Origin: an uncultured delta proteobacterium
GTDB lineage: Bacteria > RBG-13-61-14 > DRUE01
NCBI GenBank assembly: GCA_903930515.1
Contig: CAIYYW010000388.1
Location: 1-6,580, forward strand
Length of the DNA: 6,580 bases
Direction of reading: 5' to 3'
The notes beneath the pieces were generated by a model, which was given only the letters and a program-made list of their open reading frames with translations, was not told the DNA's origin and did not search any database. The position numbers and the translations under genes were made by a program. Of the stretch, positions 6,252 through 6,580 are shown piece after piece (positions within the stretch are counted from its first letter, which is position 1; each line of letters begins with the position of its first letter).

Positions 6252-6281
6252 TTGGTCAAGGGTCGGGATTGATGCTATGAT
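6252..6281 (+). promoter_or_regulatory. Extended -10 promoter for the small secreted-protein gene
   Basis: TATGAT (6276-6281) matches TATAAT at five of six positions and is preceded by TGC (6273-6275), giving the TGn extended -10 form. TTGGTC at 6252-6257, 18 bases upstream, is a weak -35 (three of six), as is common with extended -10 promoters. Transcription would begin near 6288, about 25 bases before the ATG at 6314. I saw no equally good promoter on the opposite strand for the divergent hydrolase-family gene. Confidence 0.6.
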
Positions 6282-6299
6282 GGGAAACCAACCTTGAAC

Positions 6300-6305
6300 A
6301 AGGAG
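6300..6305 (+). promoter_or_regulatory. Strong ribosome binding site for the last gene
   Basis: AAGGAG lies eight bases before ATG 6314-6316, close to the ideal sequence and distance. With the extended -10 promoter it indicates a well-expressed gene. Confidence 0.75.
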
Positions 6306-6313
6306 AATTAAAA

Positions 6314-6580
6314 ATGAAAAAAGCGCTGATCTTTTTTGCCGGGATTATGGTCGCCGTTTCCGGGTTTGCCGCGCAAAAAACGGAAGGGGTTTTTAAGGAT
6401 TTCAATCAGGCCGTAATGGCGACGGAGAATAAGCCGGCTCCGGGGGCAAAGGCCGCGATCGGGAAGGTATATCAGACCTTCTTTTTCGTGGAAGAGGATG
6501 GGAGATTGATGCAACTGGTTCGGGTGGAGCTTTCCGGATCAGGCGGGAAGAATCTGACCATCCGCGCGATCCGGCCGGGC
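6314..6580 (+). CDS. Small secreted protein of unknown function, N-terminal part (3' end outside window)
   Basis: The frame is open from ATG 6314 to the window edge, giving 89 residues with no stop. It begins with a classic Sec signal peptide: MKK, a hydrophobic core (ALIFFAGIMVAVSGF) and a likely cleavage site in FAAQ near residues 18-20. There is no Cys at the cleavage point, so it is not a lipoprotein. The mature part (KTEGVFKDFNQAVMATENK, then a short Pro/Ala/Gly linker) leads into alternating strands (VYQTFFFVEEDGRLMQLVRVELSG, NLTIRAIRPG) that suggest a small beta-rich domain. I do not recognise the family. It is transcribed away from the hydrolase-family gene and has its own strong promoter and ribosome site. 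That it is a real gene is well supported; function is unknown. Confidence 0.78.
   Translation, partial: MKKALIFFAGIMVAVSGFAAQKTEGVFKDFNQAVMATENKPAPGAKAAIGKVYQTFFFVEEDGRLMQLVRVELSGSGGKNLTIRAIRPG

Noticed and set aside
1-6580. CRISPR arrays, tRNA or rRNA genes, transposase or recombinase genes
   Set aside because: I saw no regularly spaced repeats, no cloverleaf-like sequence and no coding region resembling a transposase or integrase in any frame.

Overview
The window looks like chromosome from a GC-rich, diderm (Gram-negative-type) bacterium. The evidence is an inner-membrane platform module of a type II secretion-like machine, exported proteins with Sec-type signal peptides, clear AGGAG-type ribosome binding sites and tightly overlapping genes. 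The GspN homologue is of the kind described in Myxococcota, Desulfobacterota and Leptospira, not the enterobacterial kind. Together with a cobalamin-type radical SAM enzyme this fits an uncultivated lineage such as Omnitrophota, Desulfobacterota or a relative. That placement is inference; no marker gene is present.

Layout. (1) Positions 1-1781, plus strand: the 3' end of an SGNH/GDSL-type hydrolase, overlapping by ATGA with a complete B12-binding-domain radical SAM protein. (2) Positions 1782-2050: a non-coding spacer. It holds a compact 140-bp element with 18-bp terminal inverted repeats (17/18 match) and internal hairpins, then an AT-rich promoter region with a TTGACA box and three TTAAGC repeats. 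(3) Positions 2051-5051, plus strand: a three-gene operon with ATGA/TAATG junctions, encoding a GspL-like protein (PilM-like domain, one membrane segment, periplasmic domain), a GspM/PilO-like protein and a GspN-like protein. (4) Positions 5128-6198, minus strand and convergent: an exported nucleoside-hydrolase-family protein with an unusual metal-site sequence. (5) Positions 6199-6313: a divergent intergenic region with an extended -10 promoter and RBS for the last gene. (6) Positions 6314-6580, plus strand: the 5' part of a small secreted protein of unknown function.

How they work together. The GspL, GspM and GspN proteins should form one envelope assembly: a cytoplasmic actin-like domain tethered through a single membrane helix to periplasmic partners. 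No secretin, ATPase, GspF or pseudopilin gene is visible here, so the rest of the machine must lie elsewhere or be absent. The hydrolase/radical SAM pair is probably one translationally coupled unit acting on a shared, unknown substrate. The two exported proteins at the right end are divergently transcribed and need not be functionally linked.

The strongest points for a second look are the inverted-repeat element at 1821-1960 and the nucleoside-hydrolase homologue, whose two expected calcium-binding aspartates appear to be glycines. I do not see a clearly novel multi-gene system.
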